Notes: generated from the letters alone by a model not told the origin. Shown: positions 1 through 8,413, counted from the first letter of the stretch. The stretch: 53,401 nt of DNA from Deltaproteobacteria bacterium (GCA_025358085.1 JANYKT010000148.1:1-53401), one strand, 5' to 3'. A program made the numbers and translations.

Positions 1-19
1 GAGCTTCAGCGCGCGAGAG

Positions 20-146
20 CCGCAGGAGGAGCGTGGGGGTCGACGAACGAGTTCGCGACACCCCTTGCAACCCAGGTCCATCCCGTAACACCGGTCAGGG
101 GGGGCGCGTATGTTTGAGGGCGGCGACCCCCACGCTTCTCCTGCGG
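20..146. repeat. 127-bp element with 23-bp terminal inverted repeats
   Basis: The left arm (20-42) and right arm (124-146) are inverted complements matching at 22 of 23 positions; the core of the arm is GCGTGGGGGTCG. The right arm and the neighbouring interior (about 85-151) recur in diverged form, in the opposite orientation, at 51023-51087. No protein is encoded. The form, with short inverted arms, a small size and an intergenic position next to a gene end, suggests a non-autonomous mobile element or a structured intergenic repeat. It lies downstream of the stop codon of the leftward dihydroorotate-dehydrogenase-like gene, so it could also act as a terminator. Confidence 0.55.
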
Positions 147-188
147 CGTTCGTTGCCAAGTGAAAGGCCTCCTTAACTGAGTGGCATT

Positions 189-1274
189 CTAGCTCGTCAG
201 CAAGTCGGTCTCCTTGGCGATGGCGCCTTTCCACGTCTCTGCGTCGCGATTGGCCCTGCTCTCCTTGCTCTTCTTTTGCCGCAAGACCAGGTCAGCGTGC
301 GTGGTGAAGTACGGCAGGCTGCGGCCCACCGCCTCGGCAACCGAGCCGAACTTGTGGTCGCCCAAAAACTTCTCAAGTTCAGCTTTCAGCTCGGCAATGA
401 TCTCGTAGCCGCGCAGCATGGCGCCGGTGCAGATCTGCACGGTGTGCGCGCCCAACAGGAAGAACTGCGCCGCGTCGGCGCCGGTCTCGATGCCGCCCAT
501 TCCCGAGACCGACGCACCCGGGAAGGCGCGCGCGATCTCCATCACCTGCCGCAGCGCGATGGGCCGCACCGCTTGCCCCGAGTATCCGCCCGGCACCGCG
601 TAACCTTCGACCGTGGGCATCGGGCGCAGCGTCTTGAGATCGACGCCAATCACCGAGAGGATCGTATTGATTGCGCTGATACCATCGGCGCCCGCCTCGA
701 TGGCGGCGCGCGCGGACGCGGTCACCGAGCCGACATTGGGAGTCATCTTGGCCCAGACAGGGATCGTCGAGACCTCCTTCACCCAGCCCGTCACTTCCTT
801 GACCAGCGCCGGGTCCTCGCCCATGGCCATGCCCATCTTGCGCTCGGGGAGGCCGTGCGGGCAGGACAGGTTGAGCTCGAATGCGTCGACGCCGGTCTCC
901 TGCGTGCGCCGGACGATCTCGTGCCAGGCCTCGCGCCGGTATTCTTCCATGATCGACGCAATGAGTACGTGCCTTGGATAGTTCTTTTTGAGCTGCCTCA
1001 ATTCATCGAGCCAGATTTCGAATGGACGATCGCTGATCAGCTCGATGTTCTCAAAGCCCAGGACCTCGTTGGACTCGCGCGAGCGCAGCTTGCCGTAGCG
1101 AGGCGCGGTATTCACGACCTTGCTGGCATCGAGCGAGATGGTCTTGATCACCATGCCGCCCCAGCCGAGATCGAAGCTCTTGGCGATCACCTTTCCATTG
1201 GTGCCGGGCGGGCCCGAGGCGAGCAGGAACGGGTTCTCGAAGGCGATGCCGTTAACGGTGGTGGCGAGGCTCAT
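189..1274 (-). CDS. PreA/dihydroorotate dehydrogenase-like FMN oxidoreductase
   Basis: A 361-residue TIM-barrel flavoprotein of the dihydropyrimidine dehydrogenase (PreA)/dihydroorotate dehydrogenase family, which reduces or oxidises pyrimidine rings with FMN. Family signatures are the N-terminal NPFLLASGPPGTN stretch, an NLSCPHG motif holding the catalytic-type cysteine, AKMTPN, and a C-terminal GMGGIETGADAAQF phosphate-binding loop. The ATG at 1274 is chosen because family members begin just before TVNGI; a GTG at 1334 would add 20 unlike residues. E. coli PreA is about 411 residues and ends in two 4Fe-4S motifs; this protein stops before them and has no C-terminal cysteine cluster. No PreT partner is in the window. 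Substrate is therefore uncertain. Confidence 0.85.
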   Translation of the reverse strand: MSLATTVNGIAFENPFLLASGPPGTNGKVIAKSFDLGWGGMVIKTISLDASKVVNTAPRYGKLRSRESNEVLGFENIELISDRPFEIWLDELRQLKKNYPRHVLIASIMEEYRREAWHEIVRRTQETGVDAFELNLSCPHGLPERKMGMAMGEDPALVKEVTGWVKEVSTIPVWAKMTPNVGSVTASARAAIEAGADGISAINTILSVIGVDLKTLRPMPTVEGYAVPGGYSGQAVRPIALRQVMEIARAFPGASVSGMGGIETGADAAQFFLLGAHTVQICTGAMLRGYEIIAELKAELEKFLGDHKFGSVAEAVGRSLPYFTTHADLVLRQKKSKESRANRDAETWKGAIAKETDLLTS

Positions 1275-1430
1275 ATCTGGAGAGTACCGCCATCGCGCGA
1301 CGAAAGATTCTACCGCCGAGAGGAGGACTCCCACGGCAAGGAACGCTCAACGTGGGTTCTTGCAGGCGAGCAAGCCCTGGCGCCCGGGAGGCAGGTCGCG
1401 CAGAGCCTCCCGTTGTCTTATTCTTCCTGG

Positions 1431-1773
1431 ATGGCTGAGTCCGTGAGCAAACGAGCGACCTACGATGATGTCTTGGCCGCGCCAGAGCATAGGGTCGCCG
1501 AGGTCATCGATGGCGAGCTCCACTTGAGCCCCCGGCCCGCCATCCCCCACACCTTTGCCCCAGAAGCTGCCGCTCTATGCAGCCGAGAAGGTCCGCCACG
1601 CCTGGCTCATCGAGCCGCTACAGCACACCCTCGAGGTGCTGCGCAACGAAGGCGGGCGCTGGCTCCTGTTGGCGACCTTCGCTGGCGAGGGCAAGGTGCG
1701 CGCCGAGCCATTCGACGCCATCGAGCTGGAGCTTGCCGCGCTGTGGGCCGACGTACAGACCGTGCCGCGCTGA
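1431..1773 (+). pseudogene. Uma2 (DUF820) family endonuclease-fold gene, internally deleted and frameshifted
   Basis: The N-terminal part (ATG at 1431, MAESVSKRATYDDVLAAPEHRVAEV onward to about 1554) reads as the start of a Uma2/DUF820 protein up to the LSPRP motif. The next recognisable family segment, KLPLYA...RHAWLIEPL...TLEVL...ALWA, follows immediately but in the next frame, ending at the TGA at 1771. By comparison with family length, some 80-100 middle residues, including the acidic/lysine core of the restriction-endonuclease-like fold, are missing between them. The junction lies near 1555. This looks like a deletion that also broke the frame, so no functional product is expected. These proteins are numerous in myxobacteria and cyanobacteria and have no settled role. 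Confidence 0.7.
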
Positions 1774-1828
1774 AGCACCGCCCGCGGCCGCAAAAGCCTG
1801 GACCAATTCCGATGTTCGAATCAGATCA

Positions 1829-2578
1829 TCAGCGCGCGCCGGCGATGATGCGCGCGAAGTCGTCAGCCTTGAGCGAAGCCCCGCCGACCAGCGCGCCGTC
1901 GATGTCCGGCTGCGCCAGCAGCTCGGCGGCGTTGTCCGGCTTGACCGATCCGCCGTACTGCACGCGCACAGAGTCCGCCGCGGCCGCGCCGCCCAGCTCC
2001 CGCAGCAGCCCGCGGATCTGCGCGTGGACTTCCTGCGCCTGCGCCGTGGTCGCGACCTTGCCGGTGCCGATGGCCCAGACCGGCTCGTAAGCAATGGTGA
2101 CTTGCTGAGCCGTTGAAGCATCGAGCGCGCCCCGCAGCTGCCGCGAGACGACCTCCCAGGTCTTGTTGCCCTCGCGCTCCTGCAGCGTCTCGCCGCAGCA
2201 GACGATGGGGTGCAGCCCCGCCTCCAGAGCGGCCCGCACCTTCCTGCCCACCATCTCGTCAGTCTCGAAAAAGAGCTGCCGCCGCTCGCTGTGGCCGAGG
2301 ATGACGCCATCGCAGCCCAGCTCTTTGAGCATCGGCGCCGAGATTTCACCGGTGAAGGCGCCCTGCTTTTCCCAATGGCAATTCTGCGCGAACAGCTGGA
2401 TGGGCGAGCCCGTCAGCGCGGCGCGCGCCGCTGCCAGCGCGGTGAACGGCGGCGCCACCGCGACCTGCACCTGCCCCGAGCTCAGCCGCGACCGCAAGTC
2501 GCGCACCAGCTGGTCCGCCTCGCTCGCCGTCTTGAACATTTTCCAGTTGCCGCAGACGAATTTTCGCCGAGCCATCAT
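1829..2578 (-). CDS. tpiA: Triosephosphate isomerase
   Basis: A cytosolic glycolytic and gluconeogenic enzyme of 249 residues, normal family length, interconverting dihydroxyacetone phosphate and glyceraldehyde 3-phosphate. The catalytic set is present: Lys13 in NWKM, His96 in LGHSERR and Glu165 in the [12 protein letters not shown] signature. Its ATG overlaps the TGA of pgk by 4 bp (ATGA), so it is translationally coupled as the last gene of gapA-pgk-tpiA. In some related genomes secG follows tpiA; here the next feature is instead the oppositely oriented Uma2 remnant. Confidence 0.97.
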   Translation of the reverse strand: MMARRKFVCGNWKMFKTASEADQLVRDLRSRLSSGQVQVAVAPPFTALAAARAALTGSPIQLFAQNCHWEKQGAFTGEISAPMLKELGCDGVILGHSERRQLFFETDEMVGRKVRAALEAGLHPIVCCGETLQEREGNKTWEVVSRQLRGALDASTAQQVTIAYEPVWAIGTGKVATTAQAQEVHAQIRGLLRELGGAAAADSVRVQYGGSVKPDNAAELLAQPDIDGALVGGASLKADDFARIIAGAR

Positions 2579-3762
2579 TCCTCCAGCGCCTTGATTCCGG
2601 GCAGCTCCCGGCCTTCGAGCAGCTCCAGCGAAGCGCCGCCGCCGGTCGACACGTGCGTCACTTGCGAGGCCAGCCCGAACTCGGCGATGGCCGCCGCGCT
2701 GTCCCCGCCGCCCACCACGCAGAGGGCGCCCCGGCGAGTCGCAAGGGCCATGGCGTCGGCGACCGCGCGCGTGCCGGCCGCATATTCTTTGATCTCGAAC
2801 ATCCCCATCGGCCCATTCCAGAACACGGTGCCCGCCTTGGCGATGCGCTCGCGATACAACTCAATAGTCTTTGGCCCGATATCGAGACCGAGCAGGCCCG
2901 GCTCGATCTTCTCCACCGTCTCGGTGGGCACCCCGCCCTTCGCCTCGCGCGCCACCACGTGATCGATGGGCAGCAGAATTTCCACTCGCGATGCGGACGC
3001 CTTATCGAGGATGCGCTTCGCGACGTCGATCTTGTCCTTCTCCACGCGCGAGCCGCCCACCGGTACGCCGCGGGCCGAGAGGAAGGTGTACGCCATGGCG
3101 CCGCCGATCAGGAGCGCGTCCACCTTGTTCATCAGCTGATCGATGACTTTGATCTTGTCGCTGACTTTGGCGCCGCCAAGGATTGCGAGGTACGGCTTTG
3201 CCGCTCCCTTGAGCAGGGGCTGCAGGTGCTTCAGCTCGCTCGCGACCAGGAAGCCTATGCCCCGCTCCCGCACGTGCCGGACCATTCCCACCGTCGAGGC
3301 GTGCGCGCGGTGCATGGTGCCGAAAGCATCGTCCACATAGACGTCCGCGAGCGCCGCGAGCTGCCGCGAAAAGTCCTCCTCGTTCGCCTCTTCCTCAGCA
3401 TGGAAGCGCAAGTTCTCCAGCAGCAGAACCTTGCCGTCCTTGAGATCGCCGCTGAGCTTGCGGACACCGTCGCCTACGCAGTCGTCGGCGAAGATGACGT
3501 CCTGCCCAAGCAGCCGCGAGAGCACCGTGCCCGCGGGCTCGAGCGACAGCTCCGGCACGAGCTTGCCGTCGGGCCGGCCCAGGTGCGAGGCCAGGATGAC
3601 CCGCGCCCCTTTCTTGATGGCGTACTGGATGGTCGGCAGCGCTGCGCGGATGCGGGCGTCGTCCTTGACTTCGCCGGTCTTCTTATCGAGCGGAACATTG
3701 AAGTCGACGCGAATGAAGACCCGCTTGTGCAGGAGGTCGAGCTGCTCGATCGAGCGAATCAC
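2575..3762 (-). CDS. pgk: Phosphoglycerate kinase
   Basis: A 395-residue enzyme (family about 390-400) that transfers phosphate from 1,3-bisphosphoglycerate to ADP in the cytosol. The N-terminal substrate-domain motif RVDFNVPL and the C-terminal nucleotide-domain GGGDSAAAI loop are both present. Translation starts at a GTG that abuts the TAA stop of gapA with no spacer (TAAGTG), so it probably depends on coupling to gapA. The 3' end overlaps the tpiA start by 4 bp. Confidence 0.97.
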   Translation of the reverse strand: MIRSIEQLDLLHKRVFIRVDFNVPLDKKTGEVKDDARIRAALPTIQYAIKKGARVILASHLGRPDGKLVPELSLEPAGTVLSRLLGQDVIFADDCVGDGVRKLSGDLKDGKVLLLENLRFHAEEEANEEDFSRQLAALADVYVDDAFGTMHRAHASTVGMVRHVRERGIGFLVASELKHLQPLLKGAAKPYLAILGGAKVSDKIKVIDQLMNKVDALLIGGAMAYTFLSARGVPVGGSRVEKDKIDVAKRILDKASASRVEILLPIDHVVAREAKGGVPTETVEKIEPGLLGLDIGPKTIELYRERIAKAGTVFWNGPMGMFEIKEYAAGTRAVADAMALATRRGALCVVGGGDSAAAIAEFGLASQVTHVSTGGGASLELLEGRELPGIKALEE

Positions 3763-4770
3763 TTACAGCTTCCCGCCGATGAGCAGGCCCACGTCCACCA
3801 TGCGGTTGGAGAAGCCCCACTCGTTGTCGTACCAGGCGAAGACCTTGACGAACTTGCCGTCGTCGGCGACCGAGGTCTGGGTGGAGTCGAAGATGGAGGA
3901 GTGCGGATTGCCGTTGTAATCGATGCTCACCGTCGGATCGATGTTGTACGCCAGCACGCCTTTCATCTTGCCCTCGGCGGCGGTCTTGAACGCGGCGTTG
4001 ATCTCCTCGACGGTGGTCTTGCGGGTCAACTCGCAGGTGAGGTCGACAACCGAGACGTTCGGGGTGGGCACGCGCATGGAGGTGCCGTTCAGCTTGCCCT
4101 TGAGCTCCGGGATCACCTCGCCGATCATCTTGGCGGCCCCGGTGCCCGAGGGAATCATGCTGAGGGCGGCCGCGCGCGCCCGGCGCAGATCCTCGTGCGG
4201 CAAGTCGTGCAGCCGCTGATCGCTCGTGTACGAGTGGATGGTGGTCATCAGGCCGCGCTCGAGGCCAAAGCTGTCCATCAGGACCTTGGCCACCGGCGCC
4301 AGGCAATTGGTGGTGCACGACGCATTCGAGATGATGTTGTGCTTCGACGGATCGTACTTCTCGTGATTGATGCCGAAGGCGATGGTGAAGTCCTGGCCCT
4401 TGCCCGGCGCAGAGATGAGCACCTTCCTGGCGCCGGCGGTCAGGTGCTTGCCAGCGTTCTCCTTGTCGGTGAACCGGCCCGAGCACTCGAGCGCGATATC
4501 CACGCCGTGCGCCTTGTGCGGTAGCTCGGCGGGGTCGCGCTTGGCGGTCACCGGGATTTTGCGGCCGTTGATCACCACTGAATCCTCGGTGTGCTCGACG
4601 GTTCCGTCGAAGACGCCGTGGATTGAGTCGTACTTGAAGAGGTGCGCGAGCGTCTTCGGCTTGTCGATGTCGTTGATCAGCGCGACATCGAAGTTGACGC
4701 CCCGCTTGATGGCGGCGCGGAGGATGTTGCGACCGATGCGACCGAAGCCATTGATGGCGAAGCGGGCCAT
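3763..4770 (-). CDS. gapA: Glyceraldehyde-3-phosphate dehydrogenase, type I
   Basis: First gene of the glycolytic operon, 335 residues, oxidising glyceraldehyde 3-phosphate to 1,3-bisphosphoglycerate with NAD. It shows the Rossmann start INGFGRIGRN, the active-site ASCTTNC with Cys152, and His179 in the TTIHSYT segment. An AGGAG ribosome-binding site lies about 8 bases before the ATG. The leader to the next upstream gene (4771-4920) contains the terminator of that gene, so gapA should have its own promoter in the short interval 4771-4860; I could not pick a convincing one. Confidence 0.97.
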   Translation of the reverse strand: MARFAINGFGRIGRNILRAAIKRGVNFDVALINDIDKPKTLAHLFKYDSIHGVFDGTVEHTEDSVVINGRKIPVTAKRDPAELPHKAHGVDIALECSGRFTDKENAGKHLTAGARKVLISAPGKGQDFTIAFGINHEKYDPSKHNIISNASCTTNCLAPVAKVLMDSFGLERGLMTTIHSYTSDQRLHDLPHEDLRRARAAALSMIPSGTGAAKMIGEVIPELKGKLNGTSMRVPTPNVSVVDLTCELTRKTTVEEINAAFKTAAEGKMKGVLAYNIDPTVSIDYNGNPHSSIFDSTQTSVADDGKFVKVFAWYDNEWGFSNRMVDVGLLIGGKL

Positions 4771-4860
4771 GTGCGTTCTCCTTTTGGGGTGCGGAGAAAT
4801 AGAACTCGCTCACGTGACCGTCAAGCGGCGGATGCAGAACCTGCGCTCGAAAAAGGACGC

Positions 4861-4884
4861 GGCGGGCTTTTGCGAAAGCCCGCC
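4861..4884 (-). terminator. Rho-independent terminator of the 70-residue gene
   Basis: A perfect 10-bp stem (GGCGGGCTTT paired with AAAGCCCGCC) with a TGCG loop. Read on the minus strand it is followed after a few bases by a run of five T (about 4850-4854). It lies 37 bp after the stop codon of the 4921-5133 gene and separates that gene from gapA. Confidence 0.75.
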
Positions 4885-4920
4885 GAGCGCTTGCTGCACG
4901 AAATCTTCCCGGCAGGAACT

Positions 4921-5133
4921 CTACGCGGCGCCCTTGCGCTCGTTCTGCAAGTCGAGGGTGATCAGCTCGATCAGTTCGGTGGAGAGCGCGAGTAGCTGTT
5001 TGGGCGTATATCCGGACGAGCGCAGCTCCTTGTAGAAGGAGCGCGCCAGGATGCGGGCGCCGGCCGAACGATCGAAGGGAAGCGCGGGCGGGGGAGTCTT
5101 CGTCACAGGCTGCGTGGAGAGCTTGTCACTCAT
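4921..5133 (-). CDS. Small conserved protein of unknown function
   Basis: A 70-residue protein. The longer open frame to 5244 has arginine/serine-rich, non-protein-like N-terminal sequence, whereas the ATG at 5133 has a GAGG ribosome-binding site and gives a sensible start (MSDKLSTQ). After a proline-rich leader, residues of about 25-65 form an amphipathic helical domain (ARSFYKELRSSGYTPKQLLALSTELIELI). No signal peptide or membrane segment is seen. It is monocistronic, followed by a clear terminator at 4861. From memory such short proteins recur in myxobacteria, but I know of no function. Confidence 0.6.
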   Translation of the reverse strand: MSDKLSTQPVTKTPPPALPFDRSAGARILARSFYKELRSSGYTPKQLLALSTELIELITLDLQNERKGAA

Positions 5134-5239
5134 CGAGGACCTCATTGAGCTTGACGGGGATGCGACGCGGCTGGTGTTTCTATGCGGTGCAACCTTCCGG
5201 CCGGACCTCTGATTCCAGAGATTCCAATGACTTGCAAGA

Positions 5240-5255
5240 CGCACTGCGCAGTGCG
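5240..5255. promoter_or_regulatory. 16-bp perfect palindrome in a divergent intergenic region
   Basis: CGCACTGCGCAGTGCG is self-complementary over its whole length. It lies in the 244-bp gap between the leftward gene starting at 5133 and the rightward gene starting at 5378, where an operator would be expected. Nothing else was recognised in this gap, and in GC-rich DNA such a palindrome may be chance. Confidence 0.25.
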
Positions 5256-5377
5256 GTGCGAATGCTGCGATGCGTCTGCCGAGAAAGCCGGGTCAAACTG
5301 CGCAGCGAGTTTCGCGCCGCGGTGCGTTGAGCCCGCCTCCTTGCTGGGTCGACGAGCAGGCCATACTTTCCCGGCCC

Positions 5378-5689
5378 ATGAGGCTCCAGGTAAAGCAGGC
5401 CGCTGGCGGAGGTGAACTGACCGTCCCGAACCAGAAGGAGTTTCTTGTCCTCTACAATCGCGGCGTCATCGGGAGAAATGACCTGGTGCTTCGCGGCGAA
5501 AAATGGGTGCCCGTCTCCGAGCTTCCCTGGATCCACGGAATGACCGTCGACCGCAAGCACGACAACAAGCGCCTCTTCTGGATCACCCTCGCGATGATGG
5601 TGCTGGGCCTGGTGCTGGTGATTTTCATCCAGTCCAAAGCGCGCCCGCGCCTGAAATCATGGGAGGTCCACGCGGTGCCACCGCGCTGA
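5378..5689 (+). CDS. Single-pass membrane protein with GYF/DUF4339-like cytoplasmic part
   Basis: A 103-residue protein using the ATG at 5378 (the open frame extends to 5270, but the added sequence looks non-coding). Residues of about 15-50 (KEFLVLYNRGVIGRNDLVLRGEKWVPVSELPWI) have the pattern of the small GYF_2/DUF4339 domain, in which a bait-like strand is followed by a W-x-P-V-S-x-L motif. A strongly hydrophobic helix at about 70-90 (LFWITLAMMVLGLVLVIFI) is followed by a basic stretch, so the protein is tail-anchored with the domain in the cytoplasm. Domain assignment is by pattern only. The next gene lies 22 bp downstream and is probably cotranscribed. Confidence 0.55.
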   Translation: MRLQVKQAAGGGELTVPNQKEFLVLYNRGVIGRNDLVLRGEKWVPVSELPWIHGMTVDRKHDNKRLFWITLAMMVLGLVLVIFIQSKARPRLKSWEVHAVPPR

Positions 5690-5711
5690 TTTTTTCTGGT
5701 AGAGCACGCGC

Positions 5712-6050
5712 ATGGCGAAGGCGATCTGGGAGGGCCGGGAGTGCGACGTTCTGGTCAACACGGACCTGGAGGCGAATTGGTCGGTGAGTATTCTCTCAGG
5801 CGAATATGACCCGGTCAGCCTGATCAAGCGGCCGGCCGCGCCCATTGTGATGAAGCTGCGCGCGAAGTCCCGCTGGCTCGCGCTCGACCAAAGCCTGCGC
5901 TCGCTGAAGGCGCAGGGGAAGATCAGCGACTACACACTCGAGCCGCGCCCCGCCGCGGAGCTCGCCGCGGCCGAGGCGGAGAAGGCGCGCCTGGCAGCGA
6001 AAAAGGTTGCTGGCGCGAAGGCCGCCGCAGAAGAGGAAGACGCAGAATAG
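5712..6050 (+). CDS. Conserved protein of unknown function with Ala/Glu/Lys-rich tail
   Basis: A 112-residue protein. Residues 1-75 look folded (WEGRECDVLVNTDLEANWSVSI and later MKLRAKSRWLALDQSLRSLKAQGKIS); residues 78-112 are a low-complexity helical tail rich in Ala, Glu and Lys. There is no signal peptide or membrane helix. It follows the membrane protein at 5378 with 22 bp spacing in the same direction. I do not recognise the family. Confidence 0.55.
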   Translation: MAKAIWEGRECDVLVNTDLEANWSVSILSGEYDPVSLIKRPAAPIVMKLRAKSRWLALDQSLRSLKAQGKISDYTLEPRPAAELAAAEAEKARLAAKKVAGAKAAAEEEDAE

Positions 6051-6103
6051 ACGGCTCACCGCGTTGCGTCGCCGTTGCCTCGGAAACCACCGGCAGAGCG
6101 TCG

Positions 6104-6784
6104 CTACTTCGCTTCGGACCGCCGGCGCACGCGCGTGAAGAGCTCCGGCAGTGCGGTGGTGTTTGCCTTGTTCGCGATGAAGGTAGGGATCGATCCGCCC
6201 GGATCGGTGAGCAGCTGGTAGGTCGCTAGCGTGCGCTTCCCGCCGTCGAGCGGCTCGAGCGTCCAGCTCCCGGTGTTGATCTTGAGCCGCACCACGCCAT
6301 CCGCGGGAGGCGGCGCCTCCTTCACCGTGGCCGGCTCCCAGGCAGAGCCGTACACCCCGCCCGGCAGGTCCTTCGCGAGCGTCGCGCGCAACACCCAGTC
6401 TCGCCGCGAGACCATCGGGAAGTCCGCCTGCGCCCAGAACACCACCTCGGAGTCCGTGCGCGAGAAGACGCGCATCTTTTCAATGTACGGCATGTTCCCG
6501 ACCTGCTGTTCGTAGTCGGTCACGACCTCGAAGACTTTGGCAGGCGGCGCATCGACCTGGCCCACCGCCTTCACTTCGCGCGCGTCGTAGCCCTTCATTT
6601 CCCGGGTTGAGACCGTAAGCCCGTATAGGCAGCAGCTGCCGCTGCCGCAGCCGGAGGGACGCTTGCAATCGAACTCTTTCTGCTCCCACTTCGACTCCGC
6701 CGGCGCCGCCGGCTCCGAACGGCGCTCGTCGGACGAAGCCGCATTTGCGGCGGCCAGGAGGAGCATCGCGAGGGACAGGCGCAT
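6104..6784 (-). CDS. Secreted START/SRPBCC-like lipid-binding protein
   Basis: A 226-residue protein with a short N-terminal signal sequence (LSLAMLLLAAANAASS) followed by a Cys-rich segment (CKRPSGCGSGSCC) and then a START/SRPBCC (polyketide cyclase-like) domain from about residue 65 to the end. The domain shows the usual early strand pattern (AVGQVDAPPAKVFEVVTDYEQ), a middle SRRDWVL segment and a long C-terminal helix with GSIPTFIANKAN. Proteins of this group bind hydrophobic ligands in a deep pocket; here export to the periplasm is predicted. It is divergent from the HD-hydrolase gene at 6850, from which it is separated by 65 bp. Confidence 0.75.
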   Translation of the reverse strand: MRLSLAMLLLAAANAASSDERRSEPAAPAESKWEQKEFDCKRPSGCGSGSCCLYGLTVSTREMKGYDAREVKAVGQVDAPPAKVFEVVTDYEQQVGNMPYIEKMRVFSRTDSEVVFWAQADFPMVSRRDWVLRATLAKDLPGGVYGSAWEPATVKEAPPPADGVVRLKINTGSWTLEPLDGGKRTLATYQLLTDPGGSIPTFIANKANTTALPELFTRVRRRSEAK

Positions 6785-6849
6785 GCGCGCGATGTTCGAC
6801 GGCCTTGGCCCGCGCTGTCAAAGTCAGACCCATGTGTTAGACAAAAATC

Positions 6850-7653
6850 ATGTCGCTGCCCGCCTCCCGCTTCGACCCGGATCAGATGTTCGCCGAAGTG
6901 CGCGCGCTGGTCGCCACCGTGCGGCAGCCGCAGCTGCGGGAGCTGTTGCTGGGACTGCTCGATGACCCCGAGATCGGCCCTGCGTTCCGCGCAGCGCCGG
7001 CAGCCAAGGGCATCCACCATCCGTTCGAAGGCGGCCTCTGCGAGCACACGCTTTCGGTGCTGCAACTCGGCTGGCGCATCTGCGATCAGTATCCCCAGCT
7101 GGACCGCGATCTCGTCACCGCGGGCTGCCTTCTCCACGACCTGGGCAAGACCCGGGAGCTCGCGACCGCGGAAGCCGGCGACGGCTTCGAATATACTGAA
7201 GAGGGCCGACTGGTGGGCCACCTGGTCATCGCCACTCAATGGATTCATGAGCGCACCGCGCGCATCGCCGGCTTCCCTCGCGAGCTGCAGTGGCACCTCG
7301 TACATCTGGTCGCGGCGCACCACGGAAAGCTGGAGTACGGCAGCCCGAAAGAGCCCGTGACGCTCGAGGCGATGGTGGTGCACGCGGCGGACGAACTGGA
7401 CAGCCGCGTCAGCTCCTTCGGACTGCTCTTCGAACAAGCCGAGGGCGCCTGGACCGACCGGCGCAACATCTACGGCAGGCGGCTCTTCAGGGGTCCTTCG
7501 TGGAACGGCGAGCCGATCGAGCCCGACGTGCGGCACTTCGAGGGACCCGGCATCTACCGAAGCACGCGAAGCTTGCGAAGCCCGGGCAGCTCTGACAGCC
7601 CGGGCAGCCCTGACAGCGCGCCGAACCTGCAGACCCCGCGGAACCTGCGTTAG
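6850..7653 (+). CDS. HD-domain phosphohydrolase, YhaM-like catalytic domain
   Basis: A 267-residue protein with a metal-dependent HD domain like the catalytic half of the 3'-5' exoribonuclease YhaM. Likely metal ligands are His66 (CEHTL), His96-Asp97 (LLHDLGK), His124, His157/158 (AAHHGKLE) and Asp181 (HAADELD). The N-terminal OB-fold that binds RNA in YhaM is absent, so a nuclease role is only a possibility. After residue about 235 the sequence becomes a Ser/Pro/Gly-rich tail encoded by an 18-bp tandem repeat (7579-7614). The HAD phosphatase gene starts 3 bp after the stop, so the two are almost certainly one transcript. Confidence 0.75.
   Translation: MSLPASRFDPDQMFAEVRALVATVRQPQLRELLLGLLDDPEIGPAFRAAPAAKGIHHPFEGGLCEHTLSVLQLGWRICDQYPQLDRDLVTAGCLLHDLGKTRELATAEAGDGFEYTEEGRLVGHLVIATQWIHERTARIAGFPRELQWHLVHLVAAHHGKLEYGSPKEPVTLEAMVVHAADELDSRVSSFGLLFEQAEGAWTDRRNIYGRRLFRGPSWNGEPIEPDVRHFEGPGIYRSTRSLRSPGSSDSPGSPDSAPNLQTPRNLR
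7579..7614 (+). repeat. Two tandem 18-bp units inside the HD gene
   Basis: Units 7579-7596 and 7597-7614 differ at one base of 18 and encode consecutive Ser-Pro-Gly-Ser-x-Asp blocks in the disordered C-terminal tail of the HD hydrolase. Copy number is a multiple of three bases, so expansion or contraction would keep the frame. Confidence 0.7.
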
Positions 7654-7656
7654 CGT

Positions 7657-8388
7657 ATGCAGCCATTCCAGCGCACCGCCGCCATCTTCGACATCGACGA
7701 CTCACTGCTCGACGGCAACGCGGGCACCATCTTCACCTGGTATCTCTACTCGAAGCGCGAGATGGACGCGGTGGTCCGCAGCACGGTGCCGCGCGCTCTC
7801 TACGATTACGCGCGCAAGCGGCTCAGCGAGGCCGACATGGTCGCGCTCGGCAGCAAGTGCCAGCAGGGCATTCGAGCCGACCGGCTGCGCGAACTGGCGC
7901 ACAAGTGCTTCGAGCGGTACGTCAAGAAGCGCGTCACGCAAGCGGGGCTGCGCGCGGTCCGCCGGCATCTGCTCATGGGCCACCTGGTCATTGTCGCCTC
8001 GGGATCGCCGCAGTTCATCATCGACGAACTCGGCCGCTTCCTCCATGCGCACGAAGCCATCGGTACTCGCGCGCTCATCAAGGACGGTGTCTCGTCCCCG
8101 GAGCTGCTGCCGCCCATCGTTTTTCGTGAAGGCAAGCGCGAGCGCGTCAAAGAGATCCTCGCGCGCCACGGCATCGACGTCGGACGCTGCTACCTCTACT
8201 CGGACAGCGTGGCCGACACGCCGCTCTTCGAAGAGGTCGGGCATCCGGTGGTGGTCAATCCCAAGCCGGCCTTCCGCGCCGAAGCGCTGCGCCGCGGTTG
8301 GGAGGTGGTGGCCTGGGAAGGGCGCTGGAAGAGCGGAACCGCGGAAGAGGAACCGCTGGGTGAAGGGTGGCTCAGCTGGGAGAGCTGA
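7657..8388 (+). CDS. HAD-IB family phosphatase (SerB/CicA-like)
   Basis: A 243-residue cytosolic hydrolase of the haloacid dehalogenase superfamily, subfamily IB. Motif I FDIDDSLLDGN supplies the nucleophile Asp12 and the general acid Asp14; the IVASGSPQF segment (about residue 112) is motif II; a later YSDSVADTPLFEEVG segment is the Asp-containing motif IV. The helical cap between motifs I and II fits small phosphomonoesters (phosphoserine-like or 1-acyl-glycerol-type substrates), but the substrate cannot be read from sequence. It is in an operon with the HD hydrolase. Confidence 0.85.
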   Translation: MQPFQRTAAIFDIDDSLLDGNAGTIFTWYLYSKREMDAVVRSTVPRALYDYARKRLSEADMVALGSKCQQGIRADRLRELAHKCFERYVKKRVTQAGLRAVRRHLLMGHLVIVASGSPQFIIDELGRFLHAHEAIGTRALIKDGVSSPELLPPIVFREGKRERVKEILARHGIDVGRCYLYSDSVADTPLFEEVGHPVVVNPKPAFRAEALRRGWEVVAWEGRWKSGTAEEEPLGEGWLSWES

Positions 8389-8413
8389 GCCGGCTCAAGC
8401 TCTGAGCCTCCAG

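Noticed and set aside
276-4524. Long rightward frames (604 and 623 codons) over preA, tpiA, pgk and gapA
   Set aside because: All overlap convincing leftward enzymes with catalytic residues; only the Uma2 remnant within 1431-1554 is a real rightward segment.
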